A DNA stretch of 64,000 bases from Cristatella mucedo. Its lineage: Eukaryota; Bryozoa; Phylactolaemata; Cristatellidae. Positions 11,416-22,950 of this stretch are shown in pieces; position 1 is the first letter of the stretch; the number at the start of each line of letters is the position of its first letter. The DNA lies in the NCBI GenBank assembly GCA_009760855.2, contig WPIO01000010.1:636501-700500 (forward strand), written 5' to 3'. Below the pieces are notes generated by a model. It did not search any database and had not been told where the DNA came from. It saw only the letters and a program-made list of their open reading frames with translations. Position numbers and translations under genes: made by a program.

Positions 11416-13090
11416 ATACACACGGCATCCTTATCAAAATGCGAGGTCGTAAACATACATCAAAGGGCAGCCGCTCAAATCGAAGACCATAATTCAGTGG
11501 GTGCTCAACAATCAGACCTCGAAGGGCCATCCCGTGAACATCAAGCCATAGCTCTTGGAATATTCGATCCGACCTACAGCTGAAACCGCAGGACTGGCTG
11601 CCGACTGAGGTTACCCCTGACCCTAACTACATGTGCACACGTACCGACAGTTGTAGAGGGGCATAAAGGGCCAACGGGTACAACGAATTAGTAGCTGGCG
11701 AGCCAGGACCAGATTGGTGTGGACTCTGCTAGCGCTGTGCAAGAATAGGTATACAGTTGTGTATGCTTATTCAACTGTACAAATACAGTATTATAGAGGT
11801 CGTCTGTGGGTATTTACCCCATTCAGCCAGTGGTCCCTGCTGGAATGATTCAGCTCCTCATTTCCACCCGAAGATAACTGTGTCGGCAGCTTACGGATAC
11901 GGGTCTCTTGGCCAGCCCTGAGCGACATGAATGCCTGGACAACCAAAAACTATGCATTTCAGTCATAGCTCAGCCTGTCCTGGCACGAAGGCACAAGATT
12001 GGGAGTTCGTGTGGACAAACAACAATGGGCTCTCGGTTTCCATCGTATCCTCCATGTTTCTTTCTAAGAATGTGACAGCGATTGCTCGAGAAAAGAATAT
12101 GCTTCAAGACTTCTACCACGACCAGGGTTGTTAATGGTCTTCGTAGCATTTATAATTGTGGACACTTATTTTGAGAGGTCATAGCTAGAAGGATTTCTGG
12201 TTGCCAACAAGGGCACGCTTATAGCATTTCAGCACCTATGCATCAGGTCTATTAGCTGCATAATATAGCTGTCAACGAAACAATGTAAAGCCAATCAAGC
12301 CAAAGTTATACACAAAAACTCGTCGTACTTTTAGCCTAGGGATAACGGCCCAGAAAAAAATTATCGCCTGTTCTCCTGTAAACGTTAAGCTGAGCTCTGA
12401 AAAAATTACAAACTCTTGCACATAAACCTGCTCGTCGTCATTTATTTCTCGATGGACTGGTCAATTTTGGTTCGACGGCTGTTAAATGCCCATGATGTAT
12501 GACTGCTGCGACTTTGGTGCATAGTCACAGTGGATTGGATTAAGTATCGGTAGGGTCGCCCAAAATTTAACTCTCCTAAACATACCTGTAAAGCAGCCAC
12601 CATAGAGTTAAGTCAAAGAAAATCAACATCTTAGAACTAGAAAAAAATAATGATATATTTTTAACCAAAAGATTAGATCTGCTCTAATGTTGTGGTATGT
12701 ATCTAAAAAAAGACACTGCACGTTTGCTTTATTTACCTTAGTTTTTATTCAATTCATTAGTGGTACAATAGGCGATATCCATGGCCAGTTCTGGTGTCTT
12801 GAAAGATCGACCAACGTAAGCAGGCGTCTTGCAATGACATCGCTATTTAACATAAACTGCAAATATAAAAAAATATCGGTTAGTAATCATGGTCACATAG
12901 AACCAAAGGCGACGACTATTTAGCAATACAATTTTCTTAGTTCAAAAATAGCCCCACCAGTATACAAGTAATGCTAATAAAATTCATTAGTCCGGAAACT
13001 TTGCATTACAAGGCTGTATAATTCAAAAAGACAGTATACAATAATCATCGGCAATTCAAGGGTGGTTGCGGTTCAATCTTTCAGGCCTGT
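11416..13090. other. Unassigned AT-rich region
   Basis: Mostly AT-rich with no confident gene. A 44-bp exon-like segment carrying a phosphatase-like GDIHGQ motif is at 12772-12815. Confidence 0.35.
12772..12815 (+). other. Candidate exon fragment with GDIHGQ motif
   Basis: Flanked by CAATAG on the left and GTAAGC on the right. It reads (G)GC-GAT-ATC-CAT-GGC-CAG-TTC, i.e. GDIHGQF, the first metal-binding motif of PPP-family Ser/Thr phosphatases. The following residues (WCLERST) match the family's YDLLRLF only weakly and no later motif (GDYVDRG) was seen nearby. Could be a chance match or a relic. Confidence 0.2.
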
Positions 13091-13095
13091 AAGAG

Positions 13096-14030
13096 ATCAC
13101 AATAATAATTATAATAATAATAATACATTTGTATAGAACCCTCAGAGAACTGAATCTCTCTCTCTCTCTAGGCACTTTACAGATGCTGCATATAAAGAAT
13201 TACCAATTGTTTGGTGGTAATATCCACAAGCAGCAGGCACAGAGTAAGCACGTACGTGCACACGAAGAAATAATCATAAAGACCCTCCAAATGTGCATTG
13301 TAAGCTTCTATTTAAATGTCGCTATGTCAGGGGACGTCGTGAAATGCACCGGTAGTGAGTTCCAGGCTTTGGGAGCATACGAACTAAAGACGCGGTATCT
13401 GATGGTTTTGAGCTTCGTACTATCATGGCATGGATAGGCGATTTGAATCAGAACAGCAGGGTTGTATGACTTTTCACCTGGTGAGGATGTAGTTCTGATA
13501 GTTAGGCTGGAGCCAGAGAATGAAGGGGCCTAAAAGTAAGTGACAGAATCTTGAAGTCGATTCGCTGCTTGACTGGGAGCCAGTGCAGGTCGGCGAGAAG
13601 TAATGTGATGTGGCAACTGTGCTGCTAACTATGGATGAGCCTAGCTGGAGCTTTGCACCAGCTGTAAGCGCCTGATTGCACTTGCCGGTAGACCAGCAAG
13701 CAGTGAGTCACAGGAGTAGAGACGGGATGTCACAAATGCATGGACCAACTTAGATGTGGTATCCCTGTCTAAACAAGCCCGAATTGCAGCAATGTTAGGT
13801 AGCTACTAGTCGGCAGACATGAGGGTGGAGCTGATGTGGTCGTCTAATGAAAGGTCACTTTGGAACAGGACATTAGATTACGTAATGCAGATTCAGCAGG
13901 AGATATGCTGGCAGAGAAGATTTTGAGCCGGTTCAGGTTTTCACTTTCTAAATCACACTTGGTTTGCCGATAACTGGTAAGACAAGTCTTTTGGTTGTGG
14001 GTGACCATGAATGTGACAAGATACAGTATC
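13096..14030 (-). mobile_element. L2-like LINE, copy 3
   Basis: Starts with (ATT)n and the family 3' tail AGAGATTCAGTTCTCTGAGG (minus strand). The segment 13550-13790 matches the C-terminal RT block seen at 6400-6600 and 30700-30930, and 13800-14000 the region upstream of it. Frames are heavily broken. Confidence 0.75.
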
Positions 14031-15114
14031 CGCAAATGTTGAGAACCCGTGCAATTGTCTGCAGAAAATGAAGCAATGCCGGCTATAGTAGTGGTAGGTA
14101 ATATAAGGGCAATATGCCGACGAATCTATAATTTGGAATAGACTGAACGTGTCTATTCATGTTTGTCATAGGATCACTTTGCAATTTTCCATTGCGCATT
14201 GATGGGATTGGCAGTGCTCCCGTGCATTTGCTAAACTGTGCAACGTTAACTTATTTTTTCTTAATGCTTTAGACTTCGCCGTTCATCTGGCTGCACCAGA
14301 AATGCAGTGTGTTGTACTTCAGACAAGGCAGCAACTTAAAAGCATACAGCACATCCACCTAGTAATAGAATATGAGCTCTTACGAATTTAACATGAACAG
14401 AGGCATGCATGCTTGCTTTGGGAAAAGCAGCCATCTATATTCACCATTACTGCATTGCACTGAATTGAGTCTCCCTTTCGTAAAACGCTAGAGATCATTA
14501 AAAAAAACTAGGACTGAACGCATTCCATACAGGGAGATTTCTGCAGTCAACCAAAAGGAAACAAAAACTGGTGTAAATTAATTAGCATGTGCTTCAATGA
14601 TTAGCTTTTGGTAAAATACCTCCTTGGTTTGCCGGGAGAAAGCAAATGTCAAGGAATAAAGACATTTTAACTTGTAGTTGTAAACCAACGATTGTACCAA
14701 AGAATACGTACAGGTGCCATTGCTCCGTGTCGTAAATAAAGCGATTGGTATTTTTTCCGATGAGGATAGGGTTAAAAGTCCACAATACTGGGATACGACT
14801 GCTACCCGCCGCGAGCAGAGAAGGAAGCATCCCACGATGAACATCACAAGTTGCCTCGCCTCGCCTGTGTTCATTCCAAGACGCCACCTATCGTGGGCTG
14901 CCGTAGAAGCAAGTGACTGCTCTGTTCGGGGCAGGAGTGGCTCTAGTAAGCTCGTTTGAATAAAGAATATCGTTCGTTGCTTAAGCAAAGGTTGCATGTA
15001 TGCTGTCAATCGCTAGTGGTGGATGCTTGCACTACTGTATGCTACTGCCGAAGCCAAATCAATTAACGTTTCATGTTCAAAACTATCTCCTATCAGATCT
15101 TTCTTTCTTTAAGT
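14031..15114. other. Unassigned region
   Basis: Both-strand frames at 14578-15009 overlap but show no recognisable domain. No known repeat seen. Confidence 0.3.
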
Positions 15115-15670
15115 AAGAAGCTTTCGAATGGTGCAAAATTCTGAAGCTTGGCTCGTCTGTGGTGAACATCGCCACAAACAAGTAACAACACTTCTCTTCG
15201 ACCTTGACTGACTCCCCATCGCACAATACATCGACTTCAAGGTATTGTCACTTACTATTAGGTCCCTTCATACTCTGGTCCAGCAAAGCAGTCCAAAAAA
15301 TAGTTACTCTGGCTTCCTTTTGTACCAACCGCTACTAAGACTCTGGTCATTTAGCTATGACTCAAACCAACCTCAAATCATTCGGAGTCTGTGCCTTGAG
15401 CTCGTTTGTTCCCAAAGCCTGGAATTCACTCCCGACATTCAAAAAAAAGAAGCTAAGCAAGTTCCTGTTCCAGGTTTCCATGGACACAAAAATACCAATA
15501 TGGTATTTTTGTGTCCATGTGAATAGTCCTTGATGTTCTTATGAGTACTGACACTGCCCACAATATCATTAACCAAATGGTGTGCTTCCATTTCAGCAGA
15601 TGTAAAAAGTAAGAAAGAAATAGTTCTCTTGGGATGCTATGCAAATATCTCATTATTATTATTATTATAT
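15115..15670 (+). mobile_element. L2-like LINE, copy 4 (C-terminal and 3' tail)
   Basis: Contains TGGTGCAAAATTCTGAAGCT, the GACTTCAAGGTATTGTCACT block and TGGAATTCACTCCCGAC, all diagnostic of the family, then a degenerate tail and ATTATTATTATTAT. A perfect hairpin interrupts it at 15479-15519. Confidence 0.75.
15479..15519. repeat. Perfect 19-bp hairpin with 3-nt loop inside a LINE
   Basis: Arms 15479-15497 and 15501-15519 are exact reverse complements around ATA. Other copies of the LINE lack the second arm at this position, so it looks like a local fold-back copy. Confidence 0.9.
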
Positions 15671-16303
15671 GATATTTGAAAAGCATACAACATATGCAAT
15701 TATTATAAGAAATTATTTCGTTGCTTTTACAAGCTTTTAATCTCCTGCTTGCTTACAGGTGGCTCGTGTGGCTGTGAATGAATGCAGACCACAGAAAAAA
15801 AATGCTGAGGATAAAAAAATTAATTAACCAAAAATCAACTCAAAACATTGCTTGCGCCACCAAGTGTTTGACTGATCTTATCTGATTCGACAACACGTAC
15901 CCTGAGAATACATTTAGGAAGTGAATGGCAGATGCAGAAGTGGATATGGTACCCTTGAGGTCTAGCACCGGTTTTCGATGTTTTGCCACTTCATGCTCTC
16001 ACTAGTTTGCAAAACCTGCAGAGATAGAGCTATAAATATATTGAACTTACGTTGGACGAATGATACAGTAAAGGAAGTCCGTATTGGTGACAGTTCGAAA
16101 TCAAGGCTGCTGTGCTGGACTTGCATATGGTCTTCATGTTAGCTGCATAAAAAACACATCTACAGAGCATCGTCAGAATGTCGGAAAGTCAAATTAAGTA
16201 AGGAGATAATAGATACTGTTGCAAGAATCAGCACGTGAGCTAAATAAGGCATTGGCTGGGAATCAGAGAGAAGATCAGGCAAGTAAAAGAGAACGAAGGG
16301 AGG

Positions 16304-16304
<1 letters not shown>
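15671..16304. other. Unassigned region
   Basis: AT-rich; no gene or repeat recognised. Confidence 0.3.

Positions 16305-16354
<50 letters not shown>
16305..16354. repeat. (GA)n microsatellite
   Basis: About 25 uninterrupted GA units. Reading frames across it are artefacts. Confidence 0.95.
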
Positions 16355-16359
<5 letters not shown>

Positions 16360-16562
16360 AGAGGGGGGGGAAATGAAGAGCACGAGTCAGGGCAAAGTAA
16401 CGACGAACAACTGAAAGGAAAAGGCAAGAGAAAGAGAGGACCCAGCTAGTGAGATTGAAAAAAATTGACATTAACCAGAACGAGAGGCATGCATGGGGTA
16501 AGGCCAGGTGATAAGTGAAGACGAGAGGAGTGAGCGACAGGCAGAAAGACAAAGAGTCAGAT

Positions 16563-16790
<228 letters not shown>

Positions 16791-17204
16791 TCTCTGTGAG
16801 TCTGAGTGAGTCTGCACGTCTGCAAGCACATGCTCGAGGGCATTAAAGTGTGAGGAAGTATCGGAACAGAGCAATGGGTGATTTTGAAAGTAATCATCAA
16901 GCTTATGGACTATGAGCTAGGTTCTATGCATACTTCTTGATGCAACTCAGTCCTATTACATCATCGGGTAAGAAGCATAATGGGCTGCATTTATCTCATT
17001 ATGCATGACCTTATGCTCTCTTCATGGCCAGAATAGCTGTCTTACCCTCGATGATTACCATGCAGCTGGCCCCGAGCAGGTATGATGGATCCATGTGTTT
17101 CAATGAAGTAGCAACCGAGCAGCAACTGCAATGGAAAACCTATGCTGTCCATACGGTCAGCTCATCTGCCAGCTTGACGTGAGCAGTTTTGCACAATCCA
17201 GGGA

Positions 17205-17578
17205 GGTGACAAAGATAGAGAGACAGGGGGAGACTGACAGAGACAGAGGGAGACAAAGATCGAGGGAGAGAGAGAGACAAATAGACAGAGACAGAGAGAC
17301 CGAGTAAGAGAGACAGAGTCAGAAATATGGAGACATGAGGAGAGAGATCCGAGGGAGAGAGACAGATACACGGAGACAGAGATAAACACAAAAAACAGAC
17401 ATAGAAAGTGAGGGAGAGAGACAGAGACAGAAAGACAGAGATGGAGGGAGAGAGAGACAGAAGGAGAGACAGAGACAGGCAGAGAGAACACAAAGAGAGA
17501 CATAGGGAAAGAGAGACAGCAAGACAGAGAGAAAGCAAGACAGGGAGACAGCAAGACAGAGAGATGTGTCGGAGAAAG
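17205..17578. repeat. Long purine-rich (GAGACA)-type tract
   Basis: About 370 bp almost purely purine with interspersed C and T on the plus strand, made of degenerate GAGA and GACAGAGA units. Confidence 0.9.
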
Positions 17579-19450
17579 ATATTGCTATAATAATAGTAAT
17601 GATGGTAATTTATATGTACACTGCCCTCCGGAAGCTAAATCTCTTTCTAGGCAATTTACATATGCTATAAAAGGAGAATGATCGTAGTATGTGGTTATTA
17701 GCCTAGGGGCAATGTGCTTGCTCTATACAACCCAGGTCGCAGGTTAGAGTCCTGCAGTGGGCGATTCTTTATTACCCATTGCAAGCACTGGCGACAGCAG
17801 TTAAGCCTCCCCTGGCTCTATATAAATAAGGCTGTTTAATTAGATAAACTTTATCTTTTACCAGAACTGTAACATGCACAGCATCAACATACATAATAAA
17901 GTTACCGATAAAATACACAGTATCAGCTCGTATAAGTACTCAAAGGACAATTCGCCCGGCAAATGCTTTGAGGAGCATGTGCAATTTTTAGCTTCTTTAG
18001 AAAGTGTTAAGGCAGGGGATGTCGTGGCATCAGTCGGGAGTGAGTTCCAAGGTGTGGAACCATGCAAACTAAACCACAGCCTCTAAAAGATTTGGGGTTG
18101 TTCGTAGCACAGCTAAGCAATTGAAGTAGGAAAAACAGATGGCACGATGTCTAGTCTGGTAGGGAGTAGTTATGAGAGGCAGGCTGGAGTCAGACAAAGA
18201 AGGTATCTCAAAGTCAATGACAAAACATTGAAGTCGATGTGCTGCTTGACCGGGAGCCAGTGCAGGTTGGCAAGAAGTGGGGCGTTTTTGCACTAACTTT
18301 AAGTACCTGATTGCATAGGCCGGTGAACCAGCAAGCAGTAGTAACACATGTTGAGCTGGGATCTCACAAACGCATGGACCAATTAGGATGTAGAAGCCTT
18401 ACTATGGAGACCCAAATTTTAGCAATGTTACGTAGCTGAAAGTATGAATGCTTGGCTGTGGTGCTGATGAGGTTGTCTAGTGAAAGGTCATTTTGGAACT
18501 GGACACCCAGATTTCTCGCAGATGATACTGGAGATATTCTGGCCGAGTCAATTTGAGCGTTAAGCTTTCCAATGTCTGAGTCACACTGGTTTGCCCTTAG
18601 ATAGTAAGGTCGTTTTTATCATCATTAGATTTGAGAAAGTTTGCTACCATTCAAGTGTGGATGTCAGCAATAAATGCAGCTAGAAAGTTTAGAGACTTGG
18701 GAAGAAGAAGAAGTTTAGAAGACTCGAATGTGTGAAAGAATTGATTCAGCGGTGTGTAATCTGCAGAGAAGTGAAAGCCTAAAATGTGCTTGGTGATCAC
18801 ATTGGCAAGAAGGAGAGTATAAATTGTAAAAAGAAACAGATCAAGCACATAGCGAGGTATGAGGTATCCCACATACTTATGTCGTTCCTCGGATGATCCT
18901 TTCCCATTTACATCAATGCTCTGGAGACTGCCACTGAGGTAAGGATTAAACAATGGCAGTGCAGTGCCAGCTATGCCAAGTCGAGATGAGAGGCACACGA
19001 TATAGACTTGGTGATCAATAGTATCAACTGCTGCCGAAAGATCAAGCAAAACCAGCCGAGAGACTTTACATAAGTATGCATTCCTGAGAAGGTTATTATG
19101 CACCCTAAGTAATACTGACTCTGAGAAATTATTAGCTATAAAACCAGACTGTAGCTAGCTCGTTTGGCTTGAAGTTTTAATGAAAGAGTTTAGCTGGTCT
19201 GCCACTATTCATACCAGTGTCTTATAGAGGAACGCCATTACAGGGACGTGGCGGGAGTTGTTGTAGTTCCCTCGGTCTCGTGTTGCTTTCTTAATTACCT
19301 AAGTGATATTGGTCTAGTGTTGCTTTCTTGATTGATGGCCAAACGTCAGCCTTTTTGATAGGTCAGGGACAAGACCTGAAGTTAATAATGCTATTATTAT
19401 GTTAGTTACACAAGGCACCGCCAAATATATGCATCTCATCATATGTAGGA
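17579..19450 (-). mobile_element. L2-like LINE, copy 5, with nested SINE
   Basis: Begins with (ATT)-like tail and the family 3' block (AAGCTAAATCTCTTTCTAGG), is interrupted by a SINE at 17695-17845, then continues through the C-terminal block into the RT. Frame 18651-19103 gives LVLLDLSAAVDTIDHQV, LSGSLQSIDVNGKGSSEE and LFTIYTLLLANVITKH. The YADD box has decayed to FSADYTPL. Upstream homology (PVMAFLYKTLVWIVADQLN) runs to about 19400; 19450-19800 may be its pre-RT region. Confidence 0.82.
17695..17845 (+). mobile_element. tRNA-derived SINE family 2, copy 1 (nested in LINE)
   Basis: TAGCCTAGGGGCAATGTGCT resembles a pol III box A and GGTTAGAGTCCTGC a box B. These are followed by the family core (GGGCGATTCTTTAT..GCAAGCACTGG) and the 3' end GGCTGTTTAATTAG. 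LINE sequence flanks both sides. Confidence 0.8.
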
Positions 19451-19892
19451 CATTAGGAATTTGTTCTAGAGGGCTAGTAGTTTTTTTTTTATTTGGAGAT
19501 GCTTTTCAACATGAAGTCACTAGTGGCAGGCTTGAATGCAGATACTGACATAGAACTGATGGACTGGAGTTCTGTAGGGAGGACGCTATTGAGGGAGAAG
19601 AGTCCAGTGCACCTTTGGGATGGACTCTGAGCTGTGTGATCCTTTGATGAACCAGAAGCAGTGGCAGCTTCTTCAGCAAAGAAGGCATGTGGTTGAACTT
19701 CTCGGATTTGCTGACGGTCCCTGCTTCCATATTCATCGTAAGCTGTAGAGGCTCAGTGGCTTTTTGATAGGCCAGCCATAAGTGAAACACTGTAGTCCAG
19801 TCTAGACAGAACCAGTGAGCTAGTCAGGCCGGTAGCCAGCGATCGTGGTAGGCATTGCCTAATCACCTTACACTGCAATTATTGAAGCTAAG

Positions 19893-20092
19893 CGTAATAA
19901 TAATAATCTCACTTGATAAAACTCCCTCGGATAACTCAATCTCTTTCTAGGCGCTGTACATTTGCTGCAAAGGAAACACGATCGAATGGCTATTGGTGGC
20001 ATGCTCAATTAGCAACAAGAATAACATGGTTAGGGGTGACATGCACAGGGTCAGCATGCAAGTGCAGTTAGTGGCAGCGTGCCAAGCTTGCT
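19893..20092 (-). mobile_element. L2-like LINE, copy 6 (3' UTR only)
   Basis: ATAATAAT then the tail block CAATCTCTTTCTAGGCGCTG and the 3' UTR words ATGGTTAGGGGTGACATGCA and CAGGGTCAGCATGCAAGTG, shared with copies 1 and 13. Confidence 0.8.
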
Positions 20093-20298
20093 TAATATAT
20101 TTCCATGTAACTGCATTCCTTCATCTTTATCCTGCCGTATCGCGTCGGCAGCATACATGATTAGTTGCCGGTACGATAAATGGCCGGCGTACGAATCGGC
20201 CTGGTAAATGGTCCGGAGCTGGCTCGGTATGCACTAGATTGAGCCTCGAACAGACAGTCGGCCTGCTACTCGCGGGCCGCTCTCGGGCAGTCGTTGTC

Positions 20299-20340
20299 AT
20301 GGCTGCAAGCCCTACGAGACAACCGCAGCAGTCTCCTAAG
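20299..20340 (+). other. Candidate first coding exon (MAASPTRQPQQSPK)
   Basis: A 14-codon frame starting in a locally GC-rich stretch and ending exactly at a strong donor (AAG then GTGAGT), phase 0. No following exon was identified and the peptide is not diagnostic. It could equally be chance. Confidence 0.2.
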
Positions 20341-20625
20341 GTGAGTCCTCTCCTCTGGAGCCAGCCAGCCAGCCAGCGGAGGCTGCTGCTGCACACGCTT
20401 GGAATGAGGTCGGCAGCTAGGAGATCTCAACGTGTAAGAAGCTTACCATCCGCTTCGAGAGAGTGGGTCGTAAGAATCAGAGCCCGCATTTACAGAGGAA
20501 GCAGTAGAAATGCAATTCGTCTCTAAGTAAAGTCAGCCGCTACTGTCGCTGGGCTTGCAGCGGCAGTCTGCTGCATGACAGCCAACGTGTGTAGGAGGCC
20601 TGTAAAGTCAGCTTATAAATAAATC

Positions 20626-20770
20626 ATTCATTCATTCATTTGTATGGTGCCCCAAGAGAACTTCATCTCTATTCAGGCGCTTCATATATTCCACAAGGCT
20701 CGAGCCCATGACCTCGGCCAGACCTTAGTCGGGGCGAGCACCTGAACCACTGGGCCAAACTAGCGCTGCT
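20626..20770 (-). mobile_element. tRNA-derived SINE family 1, copy 1
   Basis: On the minus strand TGGCCCAGTGG fits box A and GGCTCGAGCC box B, spaced as in a tRNA. Then comes a LINE-like tail GAGATGAAGTTCTCTTGGGG and (AATG)n. No intact tRNA fold is expected. Confidence 0.85.
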
Positions 20771-22250
20771 TCAAGACTGTGAGCAGGTTTGTGGCAACCA
20801 AAAAATGTCGGTGGTGTCTGCTAGTGAGCCTCGTACCCATTGACTGTCGCCCAAAAGGAAAGGAACTTACGAATAAACAGATACCGACATTCAGTATCGA
20901 AATATGGCACACAGCAATACCTTTCTGCCGATCTTGCGTCAACGACAAAGATTATGAAATCGGGCTGGTTGTTGTCTAACGAAGCCGGCAGAGATCGCAC
21001 AATGCAACTAGAACAAACAGTGCACGGTGCAGTTAGCCAGAGCCGGAAGGAAGGACTCACTGCTTTGCAGGGAAGCGAGAGTTACGGCCATGAGACCCCG
21101 ACCGTTCGCAGCACATGGCCCTGATCGTCGGCCCATTGCTGGTTGCCAAGAGTCGAAGCACATGCTTACATGTCCAGAGGGAGCTGAGCGCACTCCCTGC
21201 TCATGGCGGCTGTCAGCCAGTGCTTCCTCGTACCCGAAGGACCTACAACCTAGAGAATCCCTGAATCAGAGCAATTTCGACGACTGCTTGGGAGGACCTG
21301 GGGTGCTGGTCGGGAGTTCAAAATGGTCGTCCCTATAGTACAGCTCGAAGGGAAGTTTACCTGGCACGACTGATCGTGTGAATCCTAAAAACCTAGGAGC
21401 TTAAGATTTGCAACACCTACTATTGCCAAGACAGTCTCCCACCCTTGCTAAGCCTGCCAGCTCGGCCGAAGTTCATCCAGGCGGTCATCGCAAACATCAA
21501 GTAAAGCAAACATCGGGGAGCAGCTAGGATTTTGCCACGGCGTTCAAACCTCGATCTTTGCTGAAATGTCGAATAGTGACGCTACGGTTGCATTTACGAT
21601 CGCATCGACCCTGACAATGGAGCAAGAGTTTAGCAGCGAGATATTCCTTCAGGTTAGGAGCAATTTCTATGGAGTAGCAGAGCTGAATGAGTAACCTGGG
21701 TCAATCCTAAGCTCTCATCTTGTTTTACTCATTCTTTTGGAACGGAACACTTGCCGAACTCGAAATTTCCCACGGCCTCCATTTGCTTCAACCGACAGCT
21801 GCACAAACGAGCCCTACGCCAGCCGTATCACAGCAGGACGATTGAAGTCAGTGCTTTCAGAAGCATATCACACTGATATACCTATACGTTCGTCAACTTA
21901 GCGACACGTGGAAGAGGTCTTGAGGGAATTATGGAATTCTGCAGGTACCCATCGATCGGCCAAGTTCATTCTTTCAAAGAACCTATCTCTGACCAGAATG
22001 CGCTAGAGTGCTAGCACCGAGTTTCGTCGCGAACAGCCTGATGCTCGCGCTCTTTAGGAACATTTGAAGCTCACTGAGAAGCAAAAGCTGTCCGAAATTA
22101 GGCTTACGAGCACTTCCGTCGGGCTTGCGGCTCATGTCCTTTGCGGTAAACGTCCGCGGCTCTTGTAGCGAGTCTCTCGAGGCGAACGTCCCTTGCCGGC
22201 ACGCCTCTGGTAAACGGGTTTATCCTTATACGGCGTTTGCCTAGCAAAGT
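20771..22250. other. Unassigned region
   Basis: Overlapping short frames on both strands (for example 20840-21124) but no recognisable exon or repeat. Confidence 0.3.
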
Positions 22251-22950
22251 CAACTCTCTCACCGTCGAACGAAAGCCTCGTTCTCGTCGAGCGAGTCGTT
22301 AGCGCGAGTGCTCAGCCGCGGATGCTCAGCTCGGCCGCAGACGCTAGCGCGTGCGCTTATAGTATTTCGGCGAGCGCCTACCAGCACGCGAGTGCCCAGC
22401 AGAGCATTCGGCCGGGGCGGATTCGGACGACGCGGCACGCCGAGGGCTACGTCCGCCGCAGAAGCCATCGCGTTGCGGACTGCGGCGCGGCACGCCGAGG
22501 GCCAGGTCCGCCGCAGAAGTCATCGCGTTGCGGACTGCGGACGCGGTTACAGTCCGAGCAGAAGCCAGTCTACTCGTCACGTGGCTGCATCCCGCGACCG
22601 CAGAACGCCTTACGTTCCTTACCCCCCCCCCCCCCCCGCCCGCCCTGGGCCGTCAGGAGCTCCCATTCGCCGCCAGCTTCGAGCGAGAGAATGGGGGGTA
22701 TGGATTTAGCGCGAGAGCGTCGAAAGCGAGAGCATCGGCGGGCACTGCTGGCGTCTACGACGAAGCTCGCTTAGTCGCGCTCGCGCGAAGCCCGCGTGCT
22801 CGTTGCCAGGTCCGATCAGGTTCCATGTCGGCCGATTCAGCAGTCTCGTTTGTGTAGCGGCAAAAGCGCCTTGCTGCTTTGGCCATGCTTGCTGAAGGCG
22901 ATCCGCGATCGCTTGCTGCCGGAGTCGTCGGAGCCGCGTCGTGAAGTTCG
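22251..22950. other. GC- and CpG-rich block
   Basis: Markedly richer in CpG than its surroundings, with a C-run at 22621-22637 and a 55-bp tandem duplication. It could be a CpG island or promoter for a gene not identified. Alanine/arginine-rich frames on both strands are composition artefacts. Confidence 0.4.
22432..22541. repeat. 55-bp tandem duplication
   Basis: 22432-22486 and 22487-22541 match apart from a few substitutions; each starts GCGGCACGCCGAGGGC and contains CATCGCGTTGCGGACTGCGG. Confidence 0.9.

Noticed and set aside
22308..22857. Alanine/arginine-rich coding region on either strand
   Set aside because: Frames are open on both strands through CpG-rich composition and a tandem duplication; no domain or splice logic.
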